A stretch of DNA of 40,556 nucleotides from Collinsella sp. AF23-4AC (lineage in GTDB: Bacteria; Actinomycetota; Coriobacteriia; Coriobacteriales; Coriobacteriaceae), in contig NZ_QRVE01000018.1 of the NCBI RefSeq assembly GCF_003462685.1, positions 1 to 40,556 on the forward strand, given 5' to 3'. The notes below the pieces were generated by a model. It had not been told where the DNA came from. It searched no databases and saw only the letters and a list, made by a program, of their open reading frames with translations. Below are positions 16,795-25,021 of the stretch, one piece after another (the first letter of the stretch is position 1; each line of letters starts with the position of its first letter). The position numbers and the translations under genes are program-made.

Positions 16795-18309
16795 TTACGC
16801 CTGAGCGTTGGCGAAGGCCTGCTTGGCGCCCTCGACGCGCACGACAGCGAGCGCGTTGACGACAAACTCCTCGAGACCAGTGATCTGCGTAAGGTCCTCG
16901 CCCCACATTTGCTCATTGGTGAGCACGTCGTGCACCAGCTCGGCATCGTCGGTGCCGGCGTGGGCGGCGTAGAAATCGAGCACGAAGGCATCGTCCTGAG
17001 CGGTGTACTCGGTGCCGTCGGCGCGACGCAGGTGCAGGCCGTCTCCCTCGCGAGCAACGAGCTCCTGCGTATAGAAAGCGATGAGCGTAGCGAGGCTCGT
17101 CGCCAGGCACTTGGGCAAGCTGCCGGTCTTGGCAACGTAGTCCTTGAGCGTGGGCAGGTCGCGGGCACGCCACTTGGCGGTGGAGTTGAGACAAATGGAG
17201 AGCAGCGCGTGGTCGATAAACGGGTTGTCGAAGCGGTTCTCGACGGCGGCGGCAAAGGCCTTGCAGTCCTCGACATCCAGGTCGGCGGCAAGCGTCGGGA
17301 TGACCTCGTCGTAGAGCATGGTGTTCATGAAGCCGCGAACAGTCTCGTCGTGCATGCAATCGCGCACGATATCAAAGCCAGCGACCCAGGAACCCGGCAC
17401 AAAGGCGGTGTGGGCGCCGTTGAGGATGCGGACTTTGCGTTTCTTGTACGGAGTGACGTCGGGGGTCACAAAGACACCCGGCAGGCCGGCCTTCACAAAG
17501 GGAAGCTTCTCGGCAAGCGACTCGTCACCCTGGATGCCCCACATCTGGAAGGGCTCGCGCACAGTCAGGAAGGGATCCTCATAGCCCAAGCGCTCGGCAA
17601 CCGCCGCAGCCTCGGATGCGTCGCGGATACGACCCGGCACGATAGTGTCGACGAGCGTGGTGCAGACGGTGCAGTCGTTGGACATCCACTGCGAGAACTC
17701 GTCTTCCCAGCCCCAGTCGCTCACGTACTGGTTCATGATGCGCAACAGCTCCTCGCCGTTGTGGTCGATGAGCTCGCAGGCGAGCACGATAACGCCCGGC
17801 TTGCCGGCAGCCCAGCGGGCATGCAGGACCTGAACAAGTTTGGCGGGGAAGCTCGCAGGCGGCATGTCGTCGGCCTTGCAGGACGGATCGTAGGCAATGC
17901 CGGCCTCGGTGGTGTTGGAAACGATGATCTCCAGATCGTTGGAAACAGCGACCTCCATGATGGCGCGGTAGTCCGCCTCGCGATACGGATTGAGGCAGCG
18001 GCTGCAGGCGCTGATCACGCGGGACTCGTCAACCGTGTCGCCGTTCTCTTTGCCGCGCATCAGCACGGTATACAGGTCGTCCTGGGCATTGATGCCATCG
18101 GCAAAGCCAAAGGCGCCGTTGATGGGCTGGACCATGACGATCTTGCCGTTCCAGCCGGTTGCCTCGTTGCCCATGTCAAAGAAGCGGTCGACGAAGGCGC
18201 GCAGGAAATTGCCCTCGCCAAACTGCAGAACCTTCTCGGGCGCGTCCTTGGGCAGCAGGTAGCCCTTGTAGCCGATCTTCTCGAGCGCATCGTAGCTGAT
18301 GTTCTCCAT
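16795..18309 (-). CDS. uxaB: Tagaturonate reductase (altronate oxidoreductase)
   Basis: Protein of 504 residues of the mannitol/fructuronate dehydrogenase family. The NAD-binding start KVLQFGEGNFLRAFVDRFFD (about 26-45) and the later KKRKVRILNGAHTAFVPGSWVAGF with the catalytic Lys/Asn/His cluster are typical of UxaB. It reduces D-tagaturonate to D-altronate with NADH in the cytoplasm. It lies between uxaC (upstream, 96 bp) and uxaA (downstream, 75 bp). The ATG at 18309 follows AAGGAGAG by about eight bases. UxuB (fructuronate reductase) belongs to the same superfamily, but the QFGEGNF form and the pairing with uxaA favour UxaB. KDG from this route also needs a kinase and aldolase not present here. 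Confidence 0.92.
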   Translation of the reverse strand: MENISYDALEKIGYKGYLLPKDAPEKVLQFGEGNFLRAFVDRFFDMGNEATGWNGKIVMVQPINGAFGFADGINAQDDLYTVLMRGKENGDTVDESRVISACSRCLNPYREADYRAIMEVAVSNDLEIIVSNTTEAGIAYDPSCKADDMPPASFPAKLVQVLHARWAAGKPGVIVLACELIDHNGEELLRIMNQYVSDWGWEDEFSQWMSNDCTVCTTLVDTIVPGRIRDASEAAAVAERLGYEDPFLTVREPFQMWGIQGDESLAEKLPFVKAGLPGVFVTPDVTPYKKRKVRILNGAHTAFVPGSWVAGFDIVRDCMHDETVRGFMNTMLYDEVIPTLAADLDVEDCKAFAAAVENRFDNPFIDHALLSICLNSTAKWRARDLPTLKDYVAKTGSLPKCLATSLATLIAFYTQELVAREGDGLHLRRADGTEYTAQDDAFVLDFYAAHAGTDDAELVHDVLTNEQMWGEDLTQITGLEEFVVNALAVVRVEGAKQAFANAQA

Positions 18310-18405
18310 CTATGTCTCTCCTTAGATAGCTGTTAGCGTGCAGGCAAAACGGGGGCGCCGCGTGTGGCAACGGCACTCCCGATCTCGATGTAATTCGGTG
18401 CGGGT

Positions 18406-19833
18406 CTAGGCCTCGACGGTGTCCAGGTCAAAGCCAAAGTAACGGACCGCATTGTTGTAGCTGATGTCGCGCACGATGGTGCCCAGCAGCTCCATGTCGG
18501 CCGGGTACTTGCCCTGCTCGACCCACTCGCCGATCACGCTGCACAGCACGCGACGGAAGTACTCGTGACGCGGATAGGACAAGAAGGAACGGGAGTCGGT
18601 AAGCATGCCCACAAAGTTGCCCAGCACGCCCTCGTTGGCAAGGGCCGTGAGCTGCTCGCGCATACCGACCTCGTTGTCGTTGAACCACCAGGCAGAACCG
18701 TTCTGGATCTTGCCGGCGGTCGGAGCCTCCTGGAAGCAGCCCATCACGGTATCGATCATGGTGTTATCGATGGGATTCAGGCTGTACAGGATGGTCTTGG
18801 GCAGGCCGCAGGTCTCCTGGATGGAGTTGAGGAAATCGGCAAGCTGGTCGGACGGCGTGTAGTTGGAGATGCAATCGTAGCCGGTATCGGGGCCGAGCTT
18901 GGCAAACATGGCGCGGTTGTTGTCGCGCTTGCAGCCAAAGTGCAGCTGCATGGCCCAGCCCAGACGGACATACTCGCCGGCAACGAACTGCATAAAGGCA
19001 GTCTTGTACTTGAGGACCTCGTCTTCGGTAAGCGGCTCGGCGGCAAGGCCCTTGGCAAAGATGGCCTCGATCTCGTCGGCGGTAGCCGGGGCGTACATAA
19101 CGTAGTCGAGTGCATGGTCGGATGCGCGACATCCCAGCTCGTGAGCAACGTCGTAGCGCTTGGAGATGGCGGCCTTCATGCCCTCGAAGTCGCTTACCTC
19201 AACGCCGGCAACCTCGGAGAGGTGCTTGCAGTAGTCGGCAAACTCCTGGCCGCGCTCGATGCGCAGGGCGGCATCGGGGCGCATGGCAGGAACGACCTGA
19301 ACGTCAAAGCTGTCGTCGGCGGCAATCTTTTTGTGCCACTCAAAGCTATCGGCGGGATCGTCGGTAGTACAGATCATGCGAACGTTAGACTGCTTGATCA
19401 GGTTGCGACAAGTAAAGCTGGACTCGGCGAGCTTGGCGTTGGCAAGGTCCCAGACCTCCTGAGCGGTTTTGCCGTTCAGAACGCCCTCGTAGCCAAAGTA
19501 GCGCTTAAGCTCCAGGTGGCTCCACTCAAAGACGGGGTTGCCCACGCAACGGCCCAGGGTCTCGGCCCACTTTTGGAACTTCTCGCGGGCGGGGGCGTCG
19601 CCGGTAATGAAGCGCTCGTCAACGCCGTTGGCGCGCATCAGGCGCCACTTGTAGTGGTCGCCGCCCAGCCAAACCTCGGTGATGTTCTCGAAACGCTTGT
19701 CATCCCAGATTTCCTTGGGAGAAATGTGGCAGTGATAGTCGACGATGGGCATGCCCTCGGCAAAGTTGTGGAACAGCTCCTCGCCGGTCTTGGTGCTCAG
19801 CAGGAAATCCTGATCGTCCATAAAGTTTTTCAT
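18406..19833 (-). CDS. uxaC: Glucuronate/galacturonate isomerase
   Basis: Protein of 475 residues, the usual UxaC length. The amidohydrolase-like barrel is seen in VDYHCHISPKEIWDD (His-x-His metal motif near 34-36), ICTTDDPADS, LHFGCKRDNN and MLTDSRSFLSYPRHEYFRR. It converts D-galacturonate to D-tagaturonate (and D-glucuronate to D-fructuronate), the first step for GH28 products. The ATG at 19833 is supported by AAAGGGG eight bases upstream; the reading frame is open to 19899 but that part overlaps the operator. It heads the uxaC-uxaB-uxaA unit, driven from a promoter with two perfect GTGAACGTTCAC operators and an upstream direct repeat. Confidence 0.93.
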   Translation of the reverse strand: MKNFMDDQDFLLSTKTGEELFHNFAEGMPIVDYHCHISPKEIWDDKRFENITEVWLGGDHYKWRLMRANGVDERFITGDAPAREKFQKWAETLGRCVGNPVFEWSHLELKRYFGYEGVLNGKTAQEVWDLANAKLAESSFTCRNLIKQSNVRMICTTDDPADSFEWHKKIAADDSFDVQVVPAMRPDAALRIERGQEFADYCKHLSEVAGVEVSDFEGMKAAISKRYDVAHELGCRASDHALDYVMYAPATADEIEAIFAKGLAAEPLTEDEVLKYKTAFMQFVAGEYVRLGWAMQLHFGCKRDNNRAMFAKLGPDTGYDCISNYTPSDQLADFLNSIQETCGLPKTILYSLNPIDNTMIDTVMGCFQEAPTAGKIQNGSAWWFNDNEVGMREQLTALANEGVLGNFVGMLTDSRSFLSYPRHEYFRRVLCSVIGEWVEQGKYPADMELLGTIVRDISYNNAVRYFGFDLDTVEA

Positions 19834-19887
19834 CAAACAACCCCTTTGTTGGCAAAACGGGCGCACGGCGCGCTCGTTATCCTTTAG

Positions 19888-19937
19888 GTGAACGTTCACT
19901 ATACTAGTTCATTACGGCTGAAAAGGTGAACGTTCAC
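19888..19937 (-). promoter_or_regulatory. uxaC promoter with two perfect LacI-type operators
   Basis: Two GTGAACGTTCAC palindromes (19888-19899 and 19926-19937) lie 38 bp apart. On the minus strand TTCACC (19930-19925) forms the -35 inside the distal operator, and TAGTAT (19906-19901) forms the -10 after an 18-bp spacer. The proximal operator then covers the start region. Repressor binding at both would occlude the promoter and could loop DNA. Confidence 0.75.
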
Positions 19938-19952
19938 CTAACCCTCACGGGG

Positions 19953-19980
19953 CGAACGGTCGATTTTGCCCGTTCAACGG
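19953..19980 (-). promoter_or_regulatory. 21-bp-spaced direct repeat upstream of the uxaC promoter
   Basis: CGAACGG (19953-19959) and TCAACGG (19974-19980) are 21 bp apart. TCGATTTT follows the first copy. The proximal edge is 22 bases from the -35 box. This matches the elements at 15007-15034 and 30869-30896. Confidence 0.55.
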
Positions 19981-20070
19981 TTGTTGGAGCTGTGATCTGT
20001 ATATGTTGCGGCTCGGCTGGCGTCCCCGAACACCAAACATGAGCGCTTTTGTCCAGGTGGGTCATGTCCC

Positions 20071-20100
20071 GACGTTCATTTTTAGGAATATTCAGCATCG
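20071..20100 (+). repeat. Dispersed intergenic repeat, copy 1
   Basis: Contains GACGTTCATTTTT, two bases, then GAATATTCAGCATCG when read on the plus strand. A GGGTCATGTCCC palindrome lies directly before it. Copy 2 faces it at 20242-20268, and copy 3 lies at 40185-40213. Confidence 0.55.
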
Positions 20101-20165
20101 GAGCGCACCGCGTACCGTCCTTGACGCCCTATTTGATACGCATATTGCGCCCGATCGGCATAAAT

Positions 20166-20204
20166 AAGTGCCGCCGATGGCGAATTACGCCACCGGCGGC
20201 ACTT
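20166..20204 (-). terminator. Hairpin, likely terminator of the LacI-type gene
   Basis: A 17-bp stem with one mismatch (20166-20182 with 20188-20204) has a 5-base loop and is followed on the minus strand by ATTTATG, a weak T-rich tail. It lies 90 bp after the stop of the gene at 20295. Confidence 0.5.
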
Positions 20205-20241
20205 AAAACAGTCGTTCTGTCCCTCTATCGGAACATGCGTT

Positions 20242-20268
20242 TGCTGAATATTCCCAAAAATGTACGTC
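20242..20268 (-). repeat. Dispersed intergenic repeat, copy 2 (inverted)
   Basis: On the minus strand it reads GACGTACATTTTT, two bases, then GAATATTCAGCA, almost identical to copy 1 and in opposite orientation about 140 bp away. A GGGTACCC box precedes it at roughly the same relative place. Confidence 0.55.
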
Positions 20269-20294
20269 GCAAGAGGGGGTACCCGCCCAAGCGG

Positions 20295-21374
20295 CTAAAT
20301 TCCCGCAAGCTTGCAGTAGCGGTCGACGTTGCTGGCAAACACCATCTCGACGGAACCCTTCTGCACGGGCTCCGCCGGAGTCCTTCCCCACAGCAGATAA
20401 TCGCCCAGCGTCTTAGCACCGCGGTATGCCAGACTCACCGGGTCCTTATAGACGATATTGGTAAAGATGCCACGGCGCAAAGCCAAAGCGCTTTCGGGAA
20501 ATAGGTCGTTGCCAATTACCATGACCTGGCCAGCCTTGCCGCTCGAAACGAGCGCGTCGGCGACCACTTCGGAACCAACGGCAAAAACGCTACAGATAAG
20601 TTCGGGGGCGTTCGGTGCACTCAAGCGCTTCTCAAGCTCGCACTCGAGCTGTTTGACTTGCGCATGGGCGCCGGCAAGGTCCTCGACCTGCCACGGAATA
20701 TCATGTTCGCGCAGGTAATTATGGAAGGCGCGGGCGGTTAAATAGTGCGAATCGGTATAAGGGTCGCCTGTCAAGAGGAGCACGCGAGCGTCAGCACCAG
20801 AAGCATGGACCAGGTTTGCCGCCTGCTCGGCCATAAGGCTGCCTGCCGTCGAATAGTCGGCCAAGCTCGCACCCAAACGGTTCAAATGCGGGCGGTCGCC
20901 GTCGACGAGCTCAATCACCACGCCCGCCTCGGCAATCTGTCCCAAAAGCTCAGTTGCACGATCATCGCCCGGCGCATAGGCAAGCAAGCCATCGATCTTC
21001 TCGCCCACCTGCAGACGCTCATCGATTTGCTCAAGGGCATCGGCGTAGCCGCCCACGCCAAATTCAACGCGTTCAACCGTAATGCCCTGGTCGATGACCT
21101 CCTGTTCAAAGCGATTGCAACCTTCCCACAGGTAACGGAAAAAGTACGCTCCCTCGCGCGATGCGCGGGGCAGGCAAAATACCAGGTTGATATCCTTGCG
21201 GCGCAGGCTCGAGGCGCTCGTATTGCGATGGTAGCCCATGGCCTCGGCCTTGGCATTCACCTTGGCGCGTACGGATTCGCTCACGCCGGCCTTGCCCGTC
21301 AGGGCCTTGTGCACGGTATTGATGGAAACGCCAAGCTCGGCGGCTATGTCCTTCATGGTTACGCGAGCGCTCAT
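20295..21374 (-). CDS. LacI-family transcriptional regulator, probable repressor of the pectin/hexuronate genes
   Basis: Protein of 359 residues. The N-terminal helix-turn-helix reads VTMKDIAAELGVSINTVHKALTG with a hinge-helix region ending near residue 60. The remainder is a periplasmic-binding-protein-like effector domain with YSTAGSLMAEQAANLV and VFAVGSEVVADALVSSGKAGQVMVIGND. The recognition helix (SINTVHKAL) is not the common STTTVS form, so an unusual operator is expected. The four GTGAACGTTMAM-type operator sites in this island have the central CG of LacI-family sites, and this is the only LacI gene near them. The effector is unknown; KDG, tagaturonate or galacturonate are possible. The ATG at 21374 has GGAG eight bases upstream. 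Confidence 0.85.
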   Translation of the reverse strand: MSARVTMKDIAAELGVSINTVHKALTGKAGVSESVRAKVNAKAEAMGYHRNTSASSLRRKDINLVFCLPRASREGAYFFRYLWEGCNRFEQEVIDQGITVERVEFGVGGYADALEQIDERLQVGEKIDGLLAYAPGDDRATELLGQIAEAGVVIELVDGDRPHLNRLGASLADYSTAGSLMAEQAANLVHASGADARVLLLTGDPYTDSHYLTARAFHNYLREHDIPWQVEDLAGAHAQVKQLECELEKRLSAPNAPELICSVFAVGSEVVADALVSSGKAGQVMVIGNDLFPESALALRRGIFTNIVYKDPVSLAYRGAKTLGDYLLWGRTPAEPVQKGSVEMVFASNVDRYCKLAGI

Positions 21375-21499
21375 GGGGTTACTCCGTTATAGATAAGTTG
21401 CCAATCAACAGTACAGGTAACGATACCCCAAAATTACTCTTCAACTCGCCGCGCTCGCCCCCAAATGCGCAAAGCGCCCCGCGAACGGATACCTGGGCC

Positions 21500-21700
21500 C
21501 TATTTGATACCGCGGCCCAAGTCTTCGGCAATTTTGTCCACGCCCTTAAGTGCGGCGCAGGTCTTTTTGTTGGAACAATGTCCTGTACAAACGCCACCCT
21601 GGGCGCAGTCGGCGCAGGTGCCCTTTCGGTAGATGCGCACACATACCGCGACAAACGCAATACCGATAACAGCCAGTACAACAATATCGATAGGTGCCAT
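21500..21700 (-). CDS. FeoB-associated Cys-rich membrane protein
   Basis: Small protein of 66 residues. One N-terminal transmembrane helix (about 4-22, IDIVVLAVIGIAFVAVCVR) is followed by a cytoplasmic segment with Cys in CADCAQGGVCTGHCSNKKTC. This matches the FeoB-associated Cys-rich membrane protein family seen next to feoB in many anaerobes, where it is thought to help iron transfer; the exact role is not known. The ATG at 21700 has AGAGGAGG six bases upstream. It is separated from feoB by about 175 bp that includes feoB's terminator, so it may have its own promoter or depend on readthrough. Confidence 0.8.
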   Translation of the reverse strand: MAPIDIVVLAVIGIAFVAVCVRIYRKGTCADCAQGGVCTGHCSNKKTCAALKGVDKIAEDLGRGIK

Positions 21701-21748
21701 AGCAAGCCTCCTCTAGTTAACCATCACTTACTTTACCCCATTCTCCAC

Positions 21749-21819
21749 CTACCAAAAAGGGACAGGTTTGTTTTGGTCGGTTTTATCTGCGGAAACGCCA
21801 CATCTCCCTACCAAAAAGC
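21749..21819. repeat. Short direct repeat around a GGGACAGGTTTGTTTTGG element
   Basis: CCTACCAAAAAG occurs at 21749-21760 and 21809-21820, 60 bp apart, flanking GGGACAGGTTTGTTTTGG (21760-21777). Similar GGGACAGGTTT words are known as repeats in other bacterial genomes, but no transposase is nearby. The second copy forms the T-tract side of the feoB terminator. Confidence 0.35.
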
Positions 21820-21847
21820 CCGAGTGTCGCTGGGACACCCGGGCTTT
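21811..21847 (-). terminator. Rho-independent terminator of feoB
   Basis: A 14-bp stem with one mismatch (21815-21828 with 21834-21847) and a 5-base loop is followed on the minus strand by TTTTTGG. It lies 28 bp past the feoB stop. Confidence 0.85.
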
Positions 21848-21874
21848 CGGAAAGGGGTTGATCCTTATTCGGAC

Positions 21875-24205
21875 TTAAGCGGAAACTGCGGCGGAAGCAG
21901 TGTTGGTCTCGTCCTCATCGGTCCATGCATGTTTGGGCATGGGACGGAAGATCTGGAAGAGCATCGCAACCAGTAGCACAATGGCCACAACCGTCCAGAA
22001 GCCAAACTGACCCAGAACAAGCAGGTTGTAGAACTGGTTGATGAACAGGCCGATCACCCAAGCGAAGGCGCACTCGTAACCGATGGCAATCGCGGTCCAC
22101 TTGCCGGAGTCCATCTGGTTGCGGATAGTGCCCATGGCGGCAAAGCACGGAGCACACAGCAGGTTGAAAGCGCCAAAGGCAACGCAAGCGCCCATAGTCG
22201 GGAACATGCCGGCGAACGCGGTCCACAGGCTCGGGTCGGTCTCGCCGGCGTCGGCGACGGACAGCAGCGAACCGGCGGTGGCGACGACGTTCTCCTTAGC
22301 GACAAGGCCCGAGACGGTCAGCGCAGTTGCCTGCCAGGTGCTAAAGCCGAGCGGGGCGAAGATCCAGGCGACCAGGTTGCCCAGCATGGCGAGCACGGAG
22401 TAGTCCATGAACTCCTCGGGGATGCCGTCCATCGCAGGCAGGAAGCCAAACGTGCCGTTGTAGCTACCAAAGTTGGACAGGAACCAAACCGCGACAGTGG
22501 ACGCGAAGATGACCGTGCCGGCCTTCTTGATAAAGGCCCAGCAGCGCTCCCACACGTGCAGCGCCCAAGAGCGGATCGCCGGGAAGTGGTAGGCAGGAAG
22601 CTCCATAACGAACGGCGTCGGGCGGCCGGCGAAGAGCTTGGTCTTCTTGAGCATAAGGCCCGAGGCGATGACGGCAAAGACGCCCAGGAAGTAGAAGAGC
22701 GGGCTGATCCACGCGGCGGTGGTGGAAGAATCACCGATGATGGAACCCATGAGCAGGGCGATGATCGGCAGCTTGGCGCCGCAGGGGATGAACGTGGTGG
22801 TCATGACCGTCATGCGGCGGTCCTTCTCATTCTCGATGGTCTTGGTGGCCATGACGCCGGGGACGCCGCAGCCCGAGGACACGAGCATGGGGATAAAGGA
22901 CTTACCGGACAGGCCAAAGCGGCGGAACACGCGGTCCATAATGAAGGCGACGCGGGCCATGTAGCCGCAGTCCTCCAGGAAAGACAGCATCACGAACAGC
23001 AGGAACATCTGCGGCACAAAGCCAAAGATGGCACCCAAACCGCCGACGATGCCGTCGCAGACCAGCGAATCGACCAGGCCACCGTCCTCGGTGCCGCCCG
23101 CCACGAGGGCATCGTGCACCATGGTGGTAATACCCGGAACATATGGGCCGTACTGTGCCGGGTCGATCGAATCGGCAGCGTCCTCGCCCGCAGCCTCGAC
23201 GGCTGCATCGTAGGCGTCGCGGCCCTGACCAACCACATACCAACCGTCGGTGCCAAAGAGCTGGTCGTTGGTGAAGTCGGTCACCGTGCCGCCCAAGGTA
23301 GAGACGGCAATGTAGTACACGCAGAACATGATGACCACAAAGATCGGCAGGCCCAGAATACGGTTGGTAACCACGCGGTCGATCTTCTCGGAAGTGCTCA
23401 TCTTGGCCGGAGCCTTGGTGAGGCACTCGTCAATGATGTGGGCAATCACGCCGTAACGCTCGCCGGTGATGATGGACTCGGCGTCGTCATCGCAGTCCTG
23501 CTCGCACTGGGCAACCAGCTGCTCCACGCGAGTGGCCTTCTCCTTGGTGAGGTTGATGAGCTTGCAGGCGTCCGCATCGCGCTCAAACAGCTTGACAGCG
23601 TAGTAGCGACGCTTGTTGGCAGGAACGCTCGCAGGCAGATTGTTCTCGATGTGGTCCAGAACGTCCTCGATGGAGGAATCGAACTTGTGCTCCGGCACCT
23701 GGCCCTTGGAAGCAGCGGACTTCTTGACCTGCTCGAACAGCTCCTTGATGCCCTTGTTCTTAAGAGCCGAGATCATCATGACCGGGCAGCCGAGCTTCTT
23801 GGAGAGCTTGTCCGTGTCGATCTTGTCACCGTTCTTCTCGACCAAGTCGGCCATGTTGAGGGCGACGACCACGGGCAGGCCGGTCTCGATAACCTGAAGC
23901 GCCAGGTACAGGTTACGCTCGAGGTTGGTGGCATCGACCACCTGGACGACAACATCGGGCTCGCCGCTCATGAGGTAATCGCGCGAGCATTGCTCCTCGG
24001 GGCTGTAGGGGGAAAGCGAGTAGATGCCAGGGAGGTCCGTAATGGTAACGTTCTTGTCGCTTAGGAGCTTGGCCTCCTTTTTCTCAACCGTGACGCCGGG
24101 CCAGTTGCCAACGTAGCCGTTGGCGCCGGTGATCAGGTTGAAAAGCGTGGTCTTGCCGCAGTTGGGGTTACCCGCCAGCGCGACATGGATCTGAGAATCC
24201 GCCAT
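21875..24205 (-). CDS. feoB: Ferrous iron transporter FeoB
   Basis: Protein of 776 residues with the full FeoB layout. The N-terminal G domain shows G1 GNPNCGKTT (12-20), G3 DLPG (57-60) and a G4 NMAD near 118. A helical FeoB cytosolic domain follows, then a membrane part with two Gate repeats (GCGVPGVMATKTIENEKDRR and the later ATALTVSGLVAKENVVATAGS) and about ten hydrophobic segments. An acidic loop of about 60 residues with a Ser/Asp-rich stretch lies between the first membrane helices. It brings Fe(II) into the cell. The ATG at 24205 follows GAAGGA by four bases. Two feoA genes lie upstream in the same orientation. A palindromic site at 24281-24300 sits between feoA and feoB. Confidence 0.95.
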   Translation of the reverse strand: MADSQIHVALAGNPNCGKTTLFNLITGANGYVGNWPGVTVEKKEAKLLSDKNVTITDLPGIYSLSPYSPEEQCSRDYLMSGEPDVVVQVVDATNLERNLYLALQVIETGLPVVVALNMADLVEKNGDKIDTDKLSKKLGCPVMMISALKNKGIKELFEQVKKSAASKGQVPEHKFDSSIEDVLDHIENNLPASVPANKRRYYAVKLFERDADACKLINLTKEKATRVEQLVAQCEQDCDDDAESIITGERYGVIAHIIDECLTKAPAKMSTSEKIDRVVTNRILGLPIFVVIMFCVYYIAVSTLGGTVTDFTNDQLFGTDGWYVVGQGRDAYDAAVEAAGEDAADSIDPAQYGPYVPGITTMVHDALVAGGTEDGGLVDSLVCDGIVGGLGAIFGFVPQMFLLFVMLSFLEDCGYMARVAFIMDRVFRRFGLSGKSFIPMLVSSGCGVPGVMATKTIENEKDRRMTVMTTTFIPCGAKLPIIALLMGSIIGDSSTTAAWISPLFYFLGVFAVIASGLMLKKTKLFAGRPTPFVMELPAYHFPAIRSWALHVWERCWAFIKKAGTVIFASTVAVWFLSNFGSYNGTFGFLPAMDGIPEEFMDYSVLAMLGNLVAWIFAPLGFSTWQATALTVSGLVAKENVVATAGSLLSVADAGETDPSLWTAFAGMFPTMGACVAFGAFNLLCAPCFAAMGTIRNQMDSGKWTAIAIGYECAFAWVIGLFINQFYNLLVLGQFGFWTVVAIVLLVAMLFQIFRPMPKHAWTDEDETNTASAAVSA

Positions 24206-24280
24206 TCAATCCTTCTTCCTTGTGTGCCTGTGCTGCTTTCTCCGCGCAGGCTGGATAATGTGCTTCAAAGATGCTGCATT

Positions 24281-24300
24281 AAGTTAGAAAAACCTAACTT
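24281..24300. promoter_or_regulatory. Palindrome upstream of feoB, DtxR-like iron box candidate
   Basis: AAGTTAG-N6-CTAACTT is a perfect 7-bp inverted repeat. It resembles DtxR/IdeR-type boxes with TTAGG/CTAA halves and sits 75 bp before feoB. Metal-dependent control is inferred from gene context. Confidence 0.5.
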
Positions 24301-24328
24301 TATCTGCAGAAATACGCGCCGCGAGTCC

Positions 24329-24550
24329 TTACTGAACCTCGACGACGGCGGCCTCCTCCTTGCGGATGGAAAGCTCGTAGCCGCGCACGTTGATCTCGAC
24401 CGGATCACCGAGCGGTGCAACCTTCACGACCTTGAACGAAGTGCCCTTGATGAGCCCCAGGTCCATAAGGTGGCGGCGAAGCGCACCCTCACCGTGAAGC
24501 TTGACGATGGTGGAGCTCTCGCCCACCTTAACGTCACCCAACGTCTTCAT
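24329..24550 (-). CDS. feoA: FeoA-domain protein (second of two)
   Basis: Small SH3-like protein of 73 residues with the FeoA features: a starting strand VKVGESSTIVKLHG, RHLMDLGLIKGTSFKVVKVAPLGDPVEINVRGYELSIRKEEA. FeoA proteins are cytosolic partners of FeoB that are needed for Fe(II) uptake in several bacteria. The ATG at 24550 follows AAGGGGG by eight bases. It starts 40 bp after the first feoA gene's stop and is 123 bp from feoB. Confidence 0.9.
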   Translation of the reverse strand: MKTLGDVKVGESSTIVKLHGEGALRRHLMDLGLIKGTSFKVVKVAPLGDPVEINVRGYELSIRKEEAAVVEVQ

Positions 24551-24590
24551 TTACTTGTCCCCCTTTCAGTGCGTACAGAAATACCGTCGA

Positions 24591-24833
24591 CTAACCGACG
24601 GTCATGATGTGCATGGCAACCTTGGAATCGATGCCAAAGCGTGCGCCCAGCACCGTGACGATGATATTGGCGCCACTCGAGCTCACCACGTGGATTTCGT
24701 TGCCCTCGACAAAGCCGAGGTCCTTGAGGTGGTGCTTCATATCCTCATTGCCCTTTACACGAGACACGCGCACGGTTTCGCCCGCTTTTACCATCGAAAG
24801 CGGCATTGCCGGCATCTGCGGTCCGCAAGACAT
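24591..24833 (-). CDS. feoA: FeoA-domain protein (first of two)
   Basis: FeoA-like protein of 80 residues: VKAGETVRVSRVKGNEDMKHHLKDLGFVEGNEIHVVSSSGANIIVTVLGARFGIDSKVAMHIM. It has an extra N-terminal stretch MSCGPQMPAMPLS with a Cys. The sequence differs clearly from the second FeoA, so this is an old duplication rather than a recent copy. The ATG at 24833 follows AGGAG by about seven bases. It heads the feo operon and lies downstream of a palindromic promoter region. Confidence 0.9.
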   Translation of the reverse strand: MSCGPQMPAMPLSMVKAGETVRVSRVKGNEDMKHHLKDLGFVEGNEIHVVSSSGANIIVTVLGARFGIDSKVAMHIMTVG

Positions 24834-24875
24834 GAGTGGCTCCTAACGTCAGTTCGTCCTCAACATCGACGCGAT

Positions 24876-24929
24876 AAAAGTTAACCACGTCTATGTTCGC
24901 TTTAGTAAACTAGCATGTGGTTAACTTTT
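24876..24929 (-). promoter_or_regulatory. Inverted repeat in the feo operon promoter
   Basis: AAAAGTTAACCAC (24876-24888) and GTGGTTAACTTTT (24917-24929) form a perfect 13-bp inverted repeat 28 bases apart, 43 bp before the first feoA. The half AAAGTTA is shared with the palindrome before feoB. A dimeric metal regulator bracketing the promoter is plausible. Confidence 0.5.
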
Positions 24930-24975
24930 TGGAAAGGGTCCCCATTCAGATTTCGAAAAAGTTTCCTATACGAAA

Positions 24976-25013
24976 CAAAAAGGCGCGGCAAAGGACCATC
25001 CTTTACCGCGCCC
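24976..25013 (-). terminator. Rho-independent terminator of the HPr-like gene
   Basis: A stem of 12 pairs with one mismatch (24982-24994 with 25000-25012) and a 5-base loop is followed on the minus strand by five T residues. It starts about nine bases past the HPr stop. Confidence 0.85.
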
Positions 25014-25021
25014 TATCATGC

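Larger units (their letters stand above)
19834..20294. other. uxaC / lacI intergenic region, no gene
   Basis: This 461-bp region lies between the uxaC start and the lacI stop. It holds the uxaC promoter with two operators, the 21-bp direct repeat, two facing copies of a dispersed repeat (20071-20100 and 20242-20268) and a hairpin likely ending lacI (20166-20204). Open frames here show no protein-like sequence. Confidence 0.6.

Noticed and set aside
8474..19937. GTGAACGTTCAC copies as a CRISPR-like or integration repeat
   Set aside because: They are short palindromes at promoters with fixed relation to -35 and -10 boxes, not arrays.
20049..20504. 151-codon plus-strand frame across the lacI 3' end
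   Set aside because: Crosses a terminator and the repeat copies and is antisense to lacI; no protein-like content.
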